Assembly: GCA_021791755.1 (NCBI GenBank)
Contig: JAJYWA010000005.1
Span: 1-55,005 of the forward strand
Direction of reading: 5' to 3'
DNA from: Actinomycetes bacterium
GTDB taxonomy: Bacteria > Actinomycetota > Acidimicrobiia > Acidimicrobiales > JAJZXF01
DNA length: 55,005 nt
Shown here piece by piece: positions 8,795 through 17,141 of the stretch (positions are counted from its first letter, which is position 1; each line of letters opens with the position of its first letter). A program made the translations under genes and the position numbers. The notes under the pieces were generated by a model that saw only the letters and a list, made by a program, of their open reading frames with translations, was not told the origin of the DNA and did no database searches.

Positions 8795-9472
8795 TCACGT
8801 ACGGGACCTCGGTGCATCGAGCGTTACGCTGGGCCTGTTCCAACCCTCGCCTGGCACGTAACGCCTCACGATTCGCGCCGGAACACCAGCAACGACGCAA
8901 TGGTCAGGCACCTCACCAAGCACAACCGAACCTGCGGCTACCACTACCTGGTCTCCTATGTTCGCGCCTGGCAGGATGATCGCCCCGGTCCCCAGCCATG
9001 TCCCGCTTCCGATGTGCACCGCCTGGTCCACCGGCCACTGAAGGCCAATCGGCGTAGACAGATCCTCGTAACTGTGGTTCTGGTCCGTTATATAGACGTA
9101 CGGTCCGGTATGAACGTCGTCTTCGATGTCAATGCTGAAGTGAGCCACGACGTGGCTGCCACGCCCGATACGGCACCGGTCTCCGATCTTCAGGACTGGA
9201 TCGGTGAGCATAGCCTGTCCCGGGACCATACCTGCTGAAAGCGTGACGTATGGCCCAACAATCGTGCCAGCGCCAATGTGGATCCAGCGCTCGCCGAAGA
9301 CAGTGCCCGGTGGGAAGGCTATGCAGCTTCCTGGACCAAAGGCGCCAAACCGGTCAGCGTTCGGATCACCCGTGCCAGTGACGCCCGTACGGCACATCCA
9401 TTCCCAGAGCGACTGGATGGCCGGCGCCGCCAGGCGTCTGAGGCTTGGTGGGAGATCGGGCAGCCTTGCCAT
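8795..9472 (-). CDS. Hexapeptide-repeat (left-handed beta-helix) acyltransferase
   Basis: The 225-aa product has many [LIV]-G-x4 hexapeptide turns (IHIGAGTIVGPYVTLSAG, LKIGDRCRIGRGSHVVAH, VHIGSGTWLGTGAIILPGAN, GDQVVVAAGSVVLGEVPD) and ends with the VVAGVPARIVRRY motif of the maltose/galactoside/NodL acetyltransferase group. Such enzymes transfer acyl groups from acyl-CoA to sugars or amino-sugars. The substrate cannot be told from sequence. It lies 209 bases downstream of rplL on the same strand, where rpoB is normally found, and converges with the mutase gene (88-base gap). Confidence 0.8.
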   Translation of the reverse strand: MARLPDLPPSLRRLAAPAIQSLWEWMCRTGVTGTGDPNADRFGAFGPGSCIAFPPGTVFGERWIHIGAGTIVGPYVTLSAGMVPGQAMLTDPVLKIGDRCRIGRGSHVVAHFSIDIEDDVHTGPYVYITDQNHSYEDLSTPIGLQWPVDQAVHIGSGTWLGTGAIILPGANIGDQVVVAAGSVVLGEVPDHCVVAGVPARIVRRYVPGEGWNRPSVTLDAPRSRT

Positions 9473-9681
9473 CAGAGCGCCCCGAGGAAACGGGCGGATC
9501 CAGCCAACATAGCTCGCCCGTTCACGGCGCCGTTCTGTGGTGAGCTATAGACAGGCCGATCATGCACCACTGATTTGGCGAGGCTCCCGCACTCTGCCAC
9601 GACTGTCGATCTTGATCTGGCGACCAAGTGACTCCACGATCACAGCGGGCGCGGCTGCGCAATTAGCGACGGCACACGACC

Positions 9682-10104
9682 CTACTTGAGCTCGACCGTC
9701 GCGCCTGTCTCTTCCAATTTCTCCTTGGCTTTCTCAGCGTCATCCTTGGACGCCTTTTCGAGAACCACCTTCGGTGCACTTTCCACCAAGTCCTTGGCTT
9801 CCTTGAGGCCAAGGCCCGTGAGGGAGCGTACCTCCTTGATCACCTGGATCTTCTTCTCTCCGACGGCTGCTAGCAGAACGTCGAACTCGGTCTGCTCCTC
9901 GACCTCGGCCGGCTGGGCCTCGGCCGATGCGCCAGCGCCTCCGGCGGCTCCCGCCATAACCGCCATCGGAGCCGCGGCGGTCACGCCAAAACGCTCTTCG
10001 AAAGCGTCACGGAGCTCGCACAGCTCTATGAGAGTCATGTTGGCAAATGCGTCCAATAGCTGCTCGGTCGTAAGAGCCTGGGCTGATGTCGTCTTGGTTG
10101 GCAT
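9682..10104 (-). CDS. rplL: 50S ribosomal protein L7/L12
   Basis: Stalk protein that recruits translation GTPases. 140 aa with the standard architecture: N-terminal dimerisation helix pair ([31 protein letters not shown]), an Ala/Gly/Glu-rich hinge (about 45-70), and the C-terminal globular domain with [11 protein letters not shown] and [11 protein letters not shown]. An AAGGAG sequence lies about 10 bases before the ATG. It is the last ribosomal gene of the block; no rpoB follows. Confidence 0.97.
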   Translation of the reverse strand: MPTKTTSAQALTTEQLLDAFANMTLIELCELRDAFEERFGVTAAAPMAVMAGAAGGAGASAEAQPAEVEEQTEFDVLLAAVGEKKIQVIKEVRSLTGLGLKEAKDLVESAPKVVLEKASKDDAEKAKEKLEETGATVELK

Positions 10105-10202
10105 CGTTGTACTTCTCCTTGTCTATTGATCTATTGATTCCTACGAGACTTTGTCGCGGTCGCTGCGAAGATCGGTCGCTCTTTCAGACCAAGCTGTCAT
10201 AC

Positions 10203-10874
10203 CTAGGCACTAACGACCTCAGTTTCTTGGGCGACCTCGGCGTCTTGGGCGACCTCAGTTTCTTTCACTGGGACATCTTGCGGGCTCTCCTCGGTCGTGC
10301 GTGGCGCTCCCTCATTGTTTCCTTCCATGTTCGACGCCAGCGCTGCCATACCATAGGCGAGCGCACGCGGAACCGCCGCAAACAACCCGGCCATCTGCTG
10401 GATCGGGGCAGTAAAGGCGCCAGCCAGCTGGGACAGCACAACCTCACGCGACGGCAGATCGGCGAGTCTCAATGTGTCCTGGGCAGACAGCACGCTGCCG
10501 CCGAGCACACCACCCTTTATTACCAGGTAGTGATTCGACCGCGAGAAATCTCGAAGTGCGCTTACGACCTGGCTGACGTTCGCGTCTACAAAGGCAATCG
10601 CAGTAGGACCGGTCAGAAGATCGCCCGGGACGTCGACATCGGAGTCTCGCAGCGCCAGACTAACGAGCGTGTTCTTGAAGATCTTGTACCTGCCACCGGC
10701 ATTGCTCAGCAATCGTCTCAGCTCTGCCAGTTCAGCAACCCCAAGACCTCTGTACTCGGTCAGGACCACCGCCTCCGCGGCATCAAAGCTCTGCCTGACC
10801 TCCGCGACCACCGCCACCTTCTCGGGCCTCGGCTGCCTCACGTCCTCCGGTACTCCGCGCATCACAGCGCTCAT
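10203..10874 (-). CDS. rplJ: 50S ribosomal protein L10
   Basis: Base of the L7/L12 stalk. The start is set at the ATG 10874, which has a GGAGGAGG Shine-Dalgarno 7 bases upstream; the frame runs 43 codons further but that stretch is the leader. The 223-aa product shows RPEKVAVVAEVRQ, the VVLTEYRGLGVAELAELRR helix, KNTLVSLALRD, and the C-terminal helix that binds L12 dimers. A non-conserved acidic tail (ETEVAQDAEVAQETEVV) is encoded by a degenerate 18-bp tandem repeat at 10215-10264. Confidence 0.95.
   Translation of the reverse strand: MSAVMRGVPEDVRQPRPEKVAVVAEVRQSFDAAEAVVLTEYRGLGVAELAELRRLLSNAGGRYKIFKNTLVSLALRDSDVDVPGDLLTGPTAIAFVDANVSQVVSALRDFSRSNHYLVIKGGVLGGSVLSAQDTLRLADLPSREVVLSQLAGAFTAPIQQMAGLFAAVPRALAYGMAALASNMEGNNEGAPRTTEESPQDVPVKETEVAQDAEVAQETEVVSA
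10215..10264. repeat. 18-bp tandem repeat inside the 3' end of rplJ
   Basis: GACCTCAGTTTCTTGGGC (10215-10232), GACCTCGGCGTCTTGGGC (10233-10250) and a partial third copy (10251-10264). It encodes the repeated acidic peptide at the L10 C-terminus. Confidence 0.85.
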
Positions 10875-10974
10875 AGCACGCCTCCTCCGGCGATCATCGA
10901 CAACGAAGAAGGCGCCACAGTTTCTCAGAACCGCGCCCACGATACACACGGGCACAGATCGCCTCGTCGGGCGG

Positions 10975-11035
10975 GCATCATGGGGCCCATTAAGCGCCGT
11001 CAACAGCGCACCGGAGGTCTGCGGCGAACATCTAT
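10975..11035 (-). promoter_or_regulatory. Candidate L10 leader (autoregulatory RNA for rplJL)
   Basis: The gap between rplA and rplJ (10875-11268) is 394 bases, too long for a simple spacer. Read on the minus strand it contains CGCAGACCTCCGGTGCGC followed by a GCGCTTAATGGGCCCC stretch, resembling the kink-turn region bound by L10(L12)4 in other bacteria. The match is by eye only. The rest of the gap has no coding signal. Confidence 0.4.
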
Positions 11036-11268
11036 CGTTTACACCTACAAACGGTTACTTATATTTTCAACTACTACGAGCTCTCAGAGCTTTGAGACTG
11101 CTACCTCTCGCTTCACTGTCTTACCAGTGTGGCCTCAATTCCGAGTAGGACCTCTTTGACACACCACCTAGCAGGCATCAAGCACCTGCCCACACCAACC
11201 ACGACCTTCACGTACGCCACAGCCTCCATGTGCGCCGATCTCTGACCGGGGCTGGCCTCCTTCAACTG

Positions 11269-11997
11269 CTAGCCTGTCGCAGCCACTTTCTCCTCAACAA
11301 CTCGAGGTAAGTGAGGATCTACCCTGACGCCCGGGCCCATCGTAGACGACAGCGTTATCGAGCGCACGTACCGACCCTTTGCCGAGGCGGGCTTCGCTCG
11401 TTCCAACTCATCCATCACACTGGCCGCGTTGGCAAGCAGCTCTTGAGAACTGAACGAGACACGACCGACTGGAACATGAACATTCCCAACCTTGTCAGTG
11501 CGGTACTCAACTCTCCCAGCCTTGTACTCGCGAACGGTTCGGTCGATGTCCACGGTGACCGTACCGACCTTCGGGTTCGGCATCAGGCCCCTCGGTCCGA
11601 GCAAACGGCCGAGGCTGCCCACTTGGACCATCATGTCGGGAGTCGCGATCGCGACGTCAAAGTCGAGAAAGCCGTCGTTCGCGATCTTCTTGACCAGGTC
11701 ATCAGCACCAACGATGTCAGCGCCAGCGTTCCTCGCAGCAGATGCCGCATCTCCCGCCGCGAAGACCGCCACCCGCGCCGTCTTGCCCGTACCGAAGGGC
11801 AGCGACAACGATCCTCGCACCATCTGATCTGCATGACGCGGATCCACGCCCAAGCGAACGGCCAGTTCGACCGTCTCATCAAAGCCGGCGCCGGCCAGCT
11901 CTTTGACGAGATGCACCGCGTCGGCCAGCGCATAGAGCTGCTGACGATCAAATCGCTGGACGGCCGCGCTGTAGCGCTTTCCCTTTCGGATAACCAC
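11269..11997 (-). CDS. rplA: 50S ribosomal protein L1
   Basis: Forms the L1 stalk near the E site. The product is 242 aa with a GTG start at 11997 preceded by AAGGAAGGT. Characteristic segments: KGKRY at the N-terminus, [24 protein letters not shown], the highly conserved [19 protein letters not shown], and the terminal [11 protein letters not shown]. It follows rplK after 52 bases, forming the classic L11-L1 pair. Confidence 0.97.
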   Translation of the reverse strand: MVIRKGKRYSAAVQRFDRQQLYALADAVHLVKELAGAGFDETVELAVRLGVDPRHADQMVRGSLSLPFGTGKTARVAVFAAGDAASAARNAGADIVGADDLVKKIANDGFLDFDVAIATPDMMVQVGSLGRLLGPRGLMPNPKVGTVTVDIDRTVREYKAGRVEYRTDKVGNVHVPVGRVSFSSQELLANAASVMDELERAKPASAKGRYVRSITLSSTMGPGVRVDPHLPRVVEEKVAATG

Positions 11998-12049
11998 TCA
12001 ATTACCTTCCTTCTGGCTGCCTGCCGGTATACCGCGACGATGCCCGCCG

Positions 12050-12481
12050 CTAAGCACCGACCACTTTGACGCCCATCGACCGAGCCGTTCCTTCGATCTG
12101 GCGCCTCGCCATCTCGAGATCGTTCGCGTTGAGGTCCGGCATCTTCACACTGGCAATCTCGGAAAGCTGGTCGACACTGACACTGCCCACCTGCTCCCTG
12201 CCCGCGGCCTGGGCGCCCTTCTCGATACCCGCCGCCCGTCGAATCAAGACGGTGGTCGGTGGTGTTCTCAAGACGAAGCTGAAGCTCCGATCATCGTAGA
12301 TCGTTATCTCCGCCGGGACGATCGAACCTCTTTGAGCCTCTGTTGCTGCATTGTACTGCTTGCAGAACTCCATCGTCTGAACTCCATGCGGCCCGAGCGC
12401 CGTGCCGACCGGCGGCGCCGGCGTAGCCTGGCCCGCTGGCAACTGGATCTTCACTACTGCCGATACGCGCTTTCTTGCCAT
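12050..12481 (-). CDS. rplK: 50S ribosomal protein L11
   Basis: Part of the GTPase-associated centre and site of thiostrepton action. 143 aa, standard length. N-terminal domain with the proline-rich [20 protein letters not shown] segment; C-terminal 23S rRNA-binding domain with [18 protein letters not shown] and the closing [10 protein letters not shown]. Starts at ATG 12481, 44 bases after nusG. Confidence 0.98.
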   Translation of the reverse strand: MARKRVSAVVKIQLPAGQATPAPPVGTALGPHGVQTMEFCKQYNAATEAQRGSIVPAEITIYDDRSFSFVLRTPPTTVLIRRAAGIEKGAQAAGREQVGSVSVDQLSEIASVKMPDLNANDLEMARRQIEGTARSMGVKVVGA

Positions 12482-12525
12482 TTTCAGAATTTACTCCCGC
12501 GAGCACTCGTCTTGGATCACAACTT

Positions 12526-13350
12526 TCACAACTTGGACACCTGGCTGAACTCCAGCTCCACAGGAGTCTCCCTGCCAAAGATATCAACTAGGACCTTGAG
12601 CTTGAGCTGGTCTTCGTTGATCTCAGCCACCTGGCCCATGAAGTCGGCAAAGGGACCTTCCTTGACGCGTACAGTCTCGCCGACCTCATGCTCGAGCCTC
12701 GCGCGAGTCTTCCTGGTCGGCTCGGCGCCCTCGCCCCGAACTTGGAGAATGCCCTCCACCTCTCTTCGCGTCAAGGGCGTCGGCTTCGTGCCAGGTCCCA
12801 CGAAACCCGTCACGCCAGGAGTGTTCCTCACCACCGCCCAAGCCTCGTCATCGAGCTCGCACCTCGTCAGTAGGTAGCCAGGAAAAGCCTTCTTCTGGAC
12901 CACCACCTTGCTCCCGCCCTTCGTCTCGACGACGTCCTCCATCGGAATGACTACCTCGTAGATGCGTTCCTCCATGTTCATCGACGAGATGCGGCTCTCG
13001 AGGTTCGACTTCACCTTTTTCTCGTAACCAGCGTACGTGTGCACCACGTACCATCGTCCAGGGCGGAGGTAGGGACTCGACCGATCATCACCACGGTCGG
13101 CGTCATCGGCCTCCCTTGGCTTCGCTACGCCCTCAGGTGAACCAGAACCAGCGCCCTTGCCTACCCGGGGGGGCTCACTGGCCAACCCAGAAGTATCGGC
13201 CCTAAGAGCGCTGCTCGAATCGCCATCGGCTTCGTCCTGGATGATCGGCACGTCGGCGCCGGGATCAGGATCGTCTACGGTCGCGATGACCGCTTCAACG
13301 GAGCCGTCTTCGGCGCCGTTCGCAGTCCCGGCAGCATCATCCATCGACAT
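12526..13350 (-). CDS. nusG: Transcription termination/antitermination factor NusG
   Basis: Binds RNA polymerase and couples transcription to Rho and ribosomes. The 274-aa product has an acidic, Asp/Ser/Gly-rich N-terminal extension of about 93 residues, as often seen in actinobacteria. The NGN domain follows ([39 protein letters not shown]), then the KOW domain ([21 protein letters not shown]). It lies between secE and rplK in the conserved order. The start ATG at 13350 has only a weak ribosome-binding site. Confidence 0.96.
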   Translation of the reverse strand: MSMDDAAGTANGAEDGSVEAVIATVDDPDPGADVPIIQDEADGDSSSALRADTSGLASEPPRVGKGAGSGSPEGVAKPREADDADRGDDRSSPYLRPGRWYVVHTYAGYEKKVKSNLESRISSMNMEERIYEVVIPMEDVVETKGGSKVVVQKKAFPGYLLTRCELDDEAWAVVRNTPGVTGFVGPGTKPTPLTRREVEGILQVRGEGAEPTRKTRARLEHEVGETVRVKEGPFADFMGQVAEINEDQLKLKVLVDIFGRETPVELEFSQVSKL

Positions 13351-13431
13351 CGCCCACGTTCACTGGATTATGCTCACTGACGCTGACGGGTACGCATCTG
13401 ACAGCTGTAGTGAGAAACACTGACAGCGCTT

Positions 13432-13728
13432 TCATGGCTTGAACATGAAGAGCATTGCCTTCGAGAACACGTAATTGAGAGCAAAGATCATCGCTGTGAG
13501 CAGGACCAGGGTCACCAGCACTACCGAGGCGTAATTGACCACCTCTGGGACCTTTGGCCATGCCACCTGCCGCATCTCGCTACGTACGTCGCGATAGAAC
13601 TCAGCCGGGCTGGTTCGCTCTGCAGGCTGGCGGGGACTGCGCGACGGCGGCTTGCGTACCGCGGCCGAACCATCAGCCTCCATCTGGCCTTGGCGCTGCA
13701 TCATTCGTTTCGTCTGGCGATTGACCAA
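13432..13728 (-). CDS. secE: Preprotein translocase subunit SecE
   Basis: Small essential subunit that clamps SecY. I place the start at the TTG 13728, giving MVNRQTKRMMQRQG, which resembles actinobacterial SecE starts; an AGAGG sequence lies about 10 bases upstream. A TTG at 13737 (three codons longer) is the alternative. The product is 98 aa, with a basic hydrophilic N-terminus, the signature amphipathic helix EFYRDVRSEMRQVAWP, and one TM segment (VVLVTLVLLTAMIFALNYV). Confidence 0.93.
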   Translation of the reverse strand: MVNRQTKRMMQRQGQMEADGSAAVRKPPSRSPRQPAERTSPAEFYRDVRSEMRQVAWPKVPEVVNYASVVLVTLVLLTAMIFALNYVFSKAMLFMFKP

Positions 13729-13765
13729 CTCTTTCAAACCTCTTCAACGCTATTCGGGTATCGAG

Positions 13766-13838
13766 CAGGGCAGGAGGGACTCGAACCCCCAACCGCCGGT
13801 TTTGGAGACCGGTGCTCTGCCAGTTGAGCTACTGCCCT
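13766..13838 (-). tRNA. tRNA-Trp (anticodon CCA)
   Basis: Read on the minus strand, the acceptor AGGGCAG pairs with CTGCCCT, discriminator G. The D-arm has TAGCTCAACTGGCAGAGCA, the anticodon loop is CTCCAAA, and the T-arm contains GGTTCGAGTCC. The 3' CCA is not encoded. It lies just upstream of secE, as in many actinobacteria. Confidence 0.96.
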
Positions 13839-13963
13839 TCGCTGGCGGATCGGCCAACCGGCGGGAACCGATTACGACGATAGCACAGCGCCGTTCGGGG
13901 AACGAAAAGGGCTCGCGGCAGAGATTGCCTTGGGGGCCCGGCGACTCGAACCGTTGCCCGTGC

Positions 13964-14128
13964 TCAACGCGTCTCTTTGTGAAGAGTGTGCCTCCGGTCC
14001 CACCGGCAGTACTTAGATACCTCGAGACGATCCCGATCGTTCTGCTTGTTCTTCATGGTGATGTAGTTCCGCCGCTTGCACTCCTCGCACGCGAGCGTAA
14101 CCTTGACACGCTTGTCGTTCCTTGCCAT
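13964..14128 (-). CDS. rpmG: 50S ribosomal protein L33
   Basis: 54-aa large-subunit protein. Start ATG 14128 with GAGAGG 7 bases upstream; the longer open frame upstream runs into tRNA-Met and is not coding. Family pattern is clear ([39 protein letters not shown]). Zinc-type L33 has two CxxC pairs. Here the first is intact (C14, C17), but the second is C41-R-W-D44, so the fourth ligand is Asp. Lies between tRNA-Met and tRNA-Trp. Confidence 0.93.
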   Translation of the reverse strand: MARNDKRVKVTLACEECKRRNYITMKNKQNDRDRLEVSKYCRWDRRHTLHKETR

Positions 14129-14170
14129 TAGAAAACCTCTCGTTCGCCAGAAGCAGTTTCTCAATGTCGG

Positions 14171-14244
14171 TAGCGGCGGTCGGACTCGAACCGACGACCT
14201 CACGATTATGAGCCGTGTGCTCTAACCAGCTGAGCTACGCCGCC
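14171..14244 (-). tRNA. tRNA-Met (anticodon CAT)
   Basis: Minus strand: GGCGGCG acceptor, D-arm TAGCTCAGCTGGTTAGAGCA, anticodon loop CTCATAA, T-arm GGTTCGAGTCC, length 74. CAT is shared by elongator Met, initiator Met and tRNA-Ile2. Overall form fits elongator tRNA-Met; the G1-T72 closing pair is unusual but tolerable. Confidence 0.93.
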
Positions 14245-14248
14245 ACAG

Positions 14249-14321
14249 AGCCCCCTGTCGGAATCGAACCGACGACACCAGCCTTACCATGGCTGTGCTC
14301 TGCCGACTGAGCTAAGGGGGC
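14249..14321 (-). tRNA. tRNA-Thr (anticodon GGT)
   Basis: Minus strand: acceptor GCCCCCT pairs with AGGGGGC, D-arm TAGCTCAGTCGGCAGAGCA, anticodon loop ATGGTAA giving GGT, T-arm GGTTCGATTCC. First gene of the minus-strand tRNA/rpmG/secE block; only four bases separate it from tRNA-Met. Confidence 0.96.
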
Positions 14322-14375
14322 CGGGTTTGGGGCTGCACTTACATTGCTACCTTAGTAAACGATGCAAGGCGCCGC

Positions 14376-14409
14376 TCGCAGACGAGCATGCGTCGCAGAC
14401 GAGCATGCG
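14376..14409. repeat. 17-bp perfect tandem duplication
   Basis: TCGCAGACGAGCATGCG occurs at 14376-14392 and 14393-14409. It lies between tRNA-Thr and the divergent acetyltransferase gene. Confidence 0.95.
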
Positions 14410-14457
14410 CCCACGCCACAACGCACCTGTCCGCGTCGCTGCCAAACTGCACGTACC

Positions 14458-14952
14458 ATGCAGTCAATGCAAGTTAGGTCTGCCAGCCCGGAAGACAGCG
14501 AAGCTATAGCTCGGATCTACAACGAAGAGGTGCTCGGGTCAACGGTCACCTTGGACCTCGTGCCGCGGACCGTTGCAGAGCAGCGTGCCTGGATCACCTC
14601 TCACGCGGGCGCACATCCAGCAATCGTCGCCATTGAAAGGGGGTGCATCGCGGGCTTTGCCGCTCTGTCGCCGTACCGACAAAGGCCTGCGTACTCGACA
14701 ACGGTCGAGGACTCCGTCTACGTGTCCAGCGATCAAAGGGGTCAAGGCGTTGGCCGAGCACTTCTGGAGCGACTCATGGATCTGGGCGTCGCCCACGGGT
14801 TCCACGCCGCGATAGCCAGGTGTTCGTCCGAGAACACAGCGTCGGTGGCGCTGCACCGGTCCTGCGGCTTTATGGTTGTGGGAATCGAAAGGGAGATTGG
14901 CCGGAAGTTCGGGAAGTGGGTCGACATCGTTGTCATGGAGCGCATGCTCTGA
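14458..14952 (+). CDS. GNAT-family N-acetyltransferase, phosphinothricin-acetyltransferase-like
   Basis: 164 aa from ATG 14458 (ATG 14467 is equally possible). One GNAT fold: VRSASPEDSEAIARIYNEEV at the N-terminus, then TVTLDLVPRTVAEQRAWI, then the acetyl-CoA-binding motif A (VYVSSDQRGQGVGRALLERLM), and the C-terminal ENTASVALHRSCGFMVVG and GRKFGKWVDIVVMER. The last block and the N-terminal pattern match the Pat/Bar/YncA subgroup, which acetylates small amino compounds. The true substrate is unknown. It is divergent from the tRNA block. Confidence 0.85.
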   Translation: MQSMQVRSASPEDSEAIARIYNEEVLGSTVTLDLVPRTVAEQRAWITSHAGAHPAIVAIERGCIAGFAALSPYRQRPAYSTTVEDSVYVSSDQRGQGVGRALLERLMDLGVAHGFHAAIARCSSENTASVALHRSCGFMVVGIEREIGRKFGKWVDIVVMERML

Positions 14953-15394
14953 CGTTCGCGCTGGTTCATCCAGTTCATCCAGTTCATCCAGCCAGTGTCG
15001 CTGATCGCTGGCGACCGACCTCCAGCTGCCGGGGCGCTCTTGCGGGAGGAGAATTTGTTGTTACAATAGCGTTACGGCGACATTGCAGGTCACCGAAGTG
15101 GAAGGTTCCACGACGAAGATCTCAGAAGTTTGGTAAGGTCTCGGGCATTAGCTATCCAAGTGCTGTATGGAGCTTGGTCCCGGCCCACAGGTCCGGTTGC
15201 AATGCCCCTGTTCACAGGCGGATTCGATGGCGGCTTCGAGCACAGGAAAACAAAACGACAGCACCTGCGTTGGCGCGGGTGACGGAGCCGACAAAGCCAG
15301 CGCAAAGCGTGGAGAGAACTACCTCCCAAGCCCCGTGCTTTCGAGACCGCCGGCGTCGCGAAGGACACCCGCCCTAATCACCACTCATGTAGTG
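14953..15394 (+). other. Gene-free stretch: 9-bp triplication, promoter, long leader
   Basis: 442 bases between the acetyltransferase and the mannosyltransferase. TTCATCCAG is repeated three times at 14965-14991. A sigma70-like promoter is at 15040-15067. The remaining 327 bases to the ATG 15395 could be a long 5' leader, or part of the gene if translation begins upstream (an ATG at 15167 is in frame but gives an unconvincing low-complexity N-terminus). Confidence 0.6.
15040..15067 (+). promoter_or_regulatory. Candidate sigma70-type promoter for the mannosyltransferase
   Basis: TTGCGG (15040-15045), 16-bp spacer, TACAAT (15062-15067), in an AT-richer pocket of an otherwise GC-rich region. 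Judged by consensus only. Confidence 0.45.
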
Positions 15395-17014
15395 ATGAAG
15401 GTATCGATGTGGCTTCATACTGCCTTCGACAGGCTCGTGCCCCCGGCCGGCGACGAGCAGGCGACGAGCACGCTCGACACGGTGCAGCCGTCTAGCTCCA
15501 GCGACCTTCGCCTCTTGGTGCGCCCGGCAGTGCTCGGGTTCATCGCGATCGTTGCGATCGTGGTTGGCGTCGCTCAGCCGAGCTCGCCGTTCACCTTGAA
15601 GATGCCAGGCGCATGGTTCTTCGGAGTCCCGTCGAGCTCCTCGCCTGCCGCCACCCAGCAGGGCCTCTTCTTCGGGCTCGTGGCGGTCTATGGAGGGCTG
15701 CTTCTATTGATGCGTGTCTGGTACGAGCTGACGAAGACCCTTTCCCAGCGCCCCGGCGTGCAGGTCAAGAGCCTGGCGATCGTGTTCGCCCTGTGGGTCG
15801 TGCCGCTCCTCGTCATACCGCCGCTGTTCTCTAGGGACATCTACAGCTATGCGGCACAGGGGGAGATGATGAGCCGTGGCATCAGCCCGTACCGGTACGG
15901 TCCGAACGTGCTCGGTGCGGGCGGGTACGTCTCGCAGGTGGACCCCCTATGGGGCAACGCGCCAGCACCATATGGACCACTGTTCCTGCTGCTCGATGGC
16001 CTCATCACGAAGGTGAGCTTGCACCACGAGCTGCCCAATCTCATCGGCCTGCGGCTCCTCGAGCTGCTAGGGGTCGTACTGATCGCCATCTTCATCCCTC
16101 AGCTGGCGAAGGCATACGGTCGCGATCCCGGAGCTGTGTTCGCACTCGCGGTTCTGAACCCCGTTGTCGTTCTGCACCTGGTTGGCGGCGCTCACAACGA
16201 CGCCCTTATGCTGGGGCTTCTCGTAGCGGGCATCACCGTGGCCAAGAAGGGCCGACCTGTCTTGGGAGTGATCTTGTGCACTCTTGCCGCGGCCGTTAAA
16301 GTTCCAGCCGCGCTTGGGATCGTTTATATCGGCTGGCAGTGGATGGGATCTGGCGTGCCCTGGCGACAGAAGCTGCGCCCTATGATAACGGCAGGCATCA
16401 TCAGCCTGGGTGTGATGCAACTTCTAGCGGTCATCACTGGCCTTGGATGGGGATGGGTCCTCAACCTCGCAACACCGGGAACCGTGAGATCTTGGCTCGC
16501 GCCTGTCACGGCCATAGGTCTGATCGGCGATCACTTGGCGCACCTCCTTGGCCTCGGTATCCCTGGCCACGTGATCATATCGGTTGCCAGGGTCCTTGGC
16601 TTGGGGATAGCCGCAGCTCTGGGCGTAATGCTGCTCTGGAAGAGCGACCGGATCGGGCCCATCAAGGCCATGGGCCTGACAATGCTCCTCGTGGTCGCCT
16701 TGGGCCCGGTTGTACAGCCATGGTACCTCACCTGGGGTCTGGTCATAATGGCTCCCGTGGCGTCCGGTCGGCTGCGGTCGATGGTCATCTGGCTGTCGAT
16801 ATGCGCTTCCTTCATCGGGCTCCCAGGAGGCCGGCAGCTCGTAGAGGAGTTGATCCACGCCAACCCCGCGCTCGCGATCACGTCCGTCATCGCGCTCCTC
16901 GTGATCCTCGGCGTACCCCTCCATGCAAGCTCTCGGTTACGCTACTACTACGCTCGCTACCAGCGACGTTTTTCCATCTCGCCCACGGACGACCTCGTCG
17001 CCAGCGGCAAGTAG
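15395..17014 (+). CDS. Polyprenol-phosphomannose-dependent alpha-1,6-mannosyltransferase, MptA/MptB-like
   Basis: Polytopic membrane glycosyltransferase of the GT-C fold, 539 aa from ATG 15395, with roughly 12-13 hydrophobic segments. The signature loop after an early TM pair, FSRDIYSYAAQGEMMSRGISPY, carries the acidic residue and the G-x-x-PY motif used by MptA/MptB to transfer mannose from polyprenyl-phosphate-mannose. PLWGNAPAPYGPLFLLLDGL and VGGAHNDALMLGLLV are further family blocks. In mycobacteria and corynebacteria these enzymes build the lipomannan/lipoarabinomannan backbone, so this organism probably makes a mannosylated lipoglycan or wall mannan. The final about 30 residues are cytoplasmic. 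No other mannan-assembly gene is adjacent. Confidence 0.85.
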   Translation: MKVSMWLHTAFDRLVPPAGDEQATSTLDTVQPSSSSDLRLLVRPAVLGFIAIVAIVVGVAQPSSPFTLKMPGAWFFGVPSSSSPAATQQGLFFGLVAVYGGLLLLMRVWYELTKTLSQRPGVQVKSLAIVFALWVVPLLVIPPLFSRDIYSYAAQGEMMSRGISPYRYGPNVLGAGGYVSQVDPLWGNAPAPYGPLFLLLDGLITKVSLHHELPNLIGLRLLELLGVVLIAIFIPQLAKAYGRDPGAVFALAVLNPVVVLHLVGGAHNDALMLGLLVAGITVAKKGRPVLGVILCTLAAAVKVPAALGIVYIGWQWMGSGVPWRQKLRPMITAGIISLGVMQLLAVITGLGWGWVLNLATPGTVRSWLAPVTAIGLIGDHLAHLLGLGIPGHVIISVARVLGLGIAAALGVMLLWKSDRIGPIKAMGLTMLLVVALGPVVQPWYLTWGLVIMAPVASGRLRSMVIWLSICASFIGLPGGRQLVEELIHANPALAITSVIALLVILGVPLHASSRLRYYYARYQRRFSISPTDDLVASGK

Positions 17015-17105
17015 CGCGACTGGAAAGCCCGCGTGTCTCCCGGGGGCAAAGCTGTGAAGGCACCCCGGCCTCAGCGCACGAATATCGGCTATCGTAGACC
17101 TGCGT

Positions 17106-17120
17106 GCTGGGATGCCCAGC
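17106..17120 (+). promoter_or_regulatory. Conserved 5'-leader hairpin, copy 1
   Basis: GCTGGG-ATG-CCCAGC is a perfect 6-bp stem with a 3-base loop, a few bases before the AAGGAG ribosome-binding site of the first zinc-ribbon gene. The same hairpin and its flanks (39 identical bases from 17085) precede the second copy at exactly the same distance. Confidence 0.5.
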
Positions 17121-17141
17121 CAGGACAAAGGAGCAACTGCG

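Noticed and set aside
10875-11003. Longer L10 with 43 extra N-terminal residues
   Set aside because: The ATG at 10874 has a GGAGGAGG site 7 bases upstream, and the extra residues are Arg/Cys-rich and unlike L10.
13925-13963. tRNA-like 3' fragment after rpmG (GGTTCGAGTC box)
   Set aside because: Only the T-loop box is present; there is no matching acceptor, D-arm or anticodon arm. No integrase nearby to suggest an attachment site.
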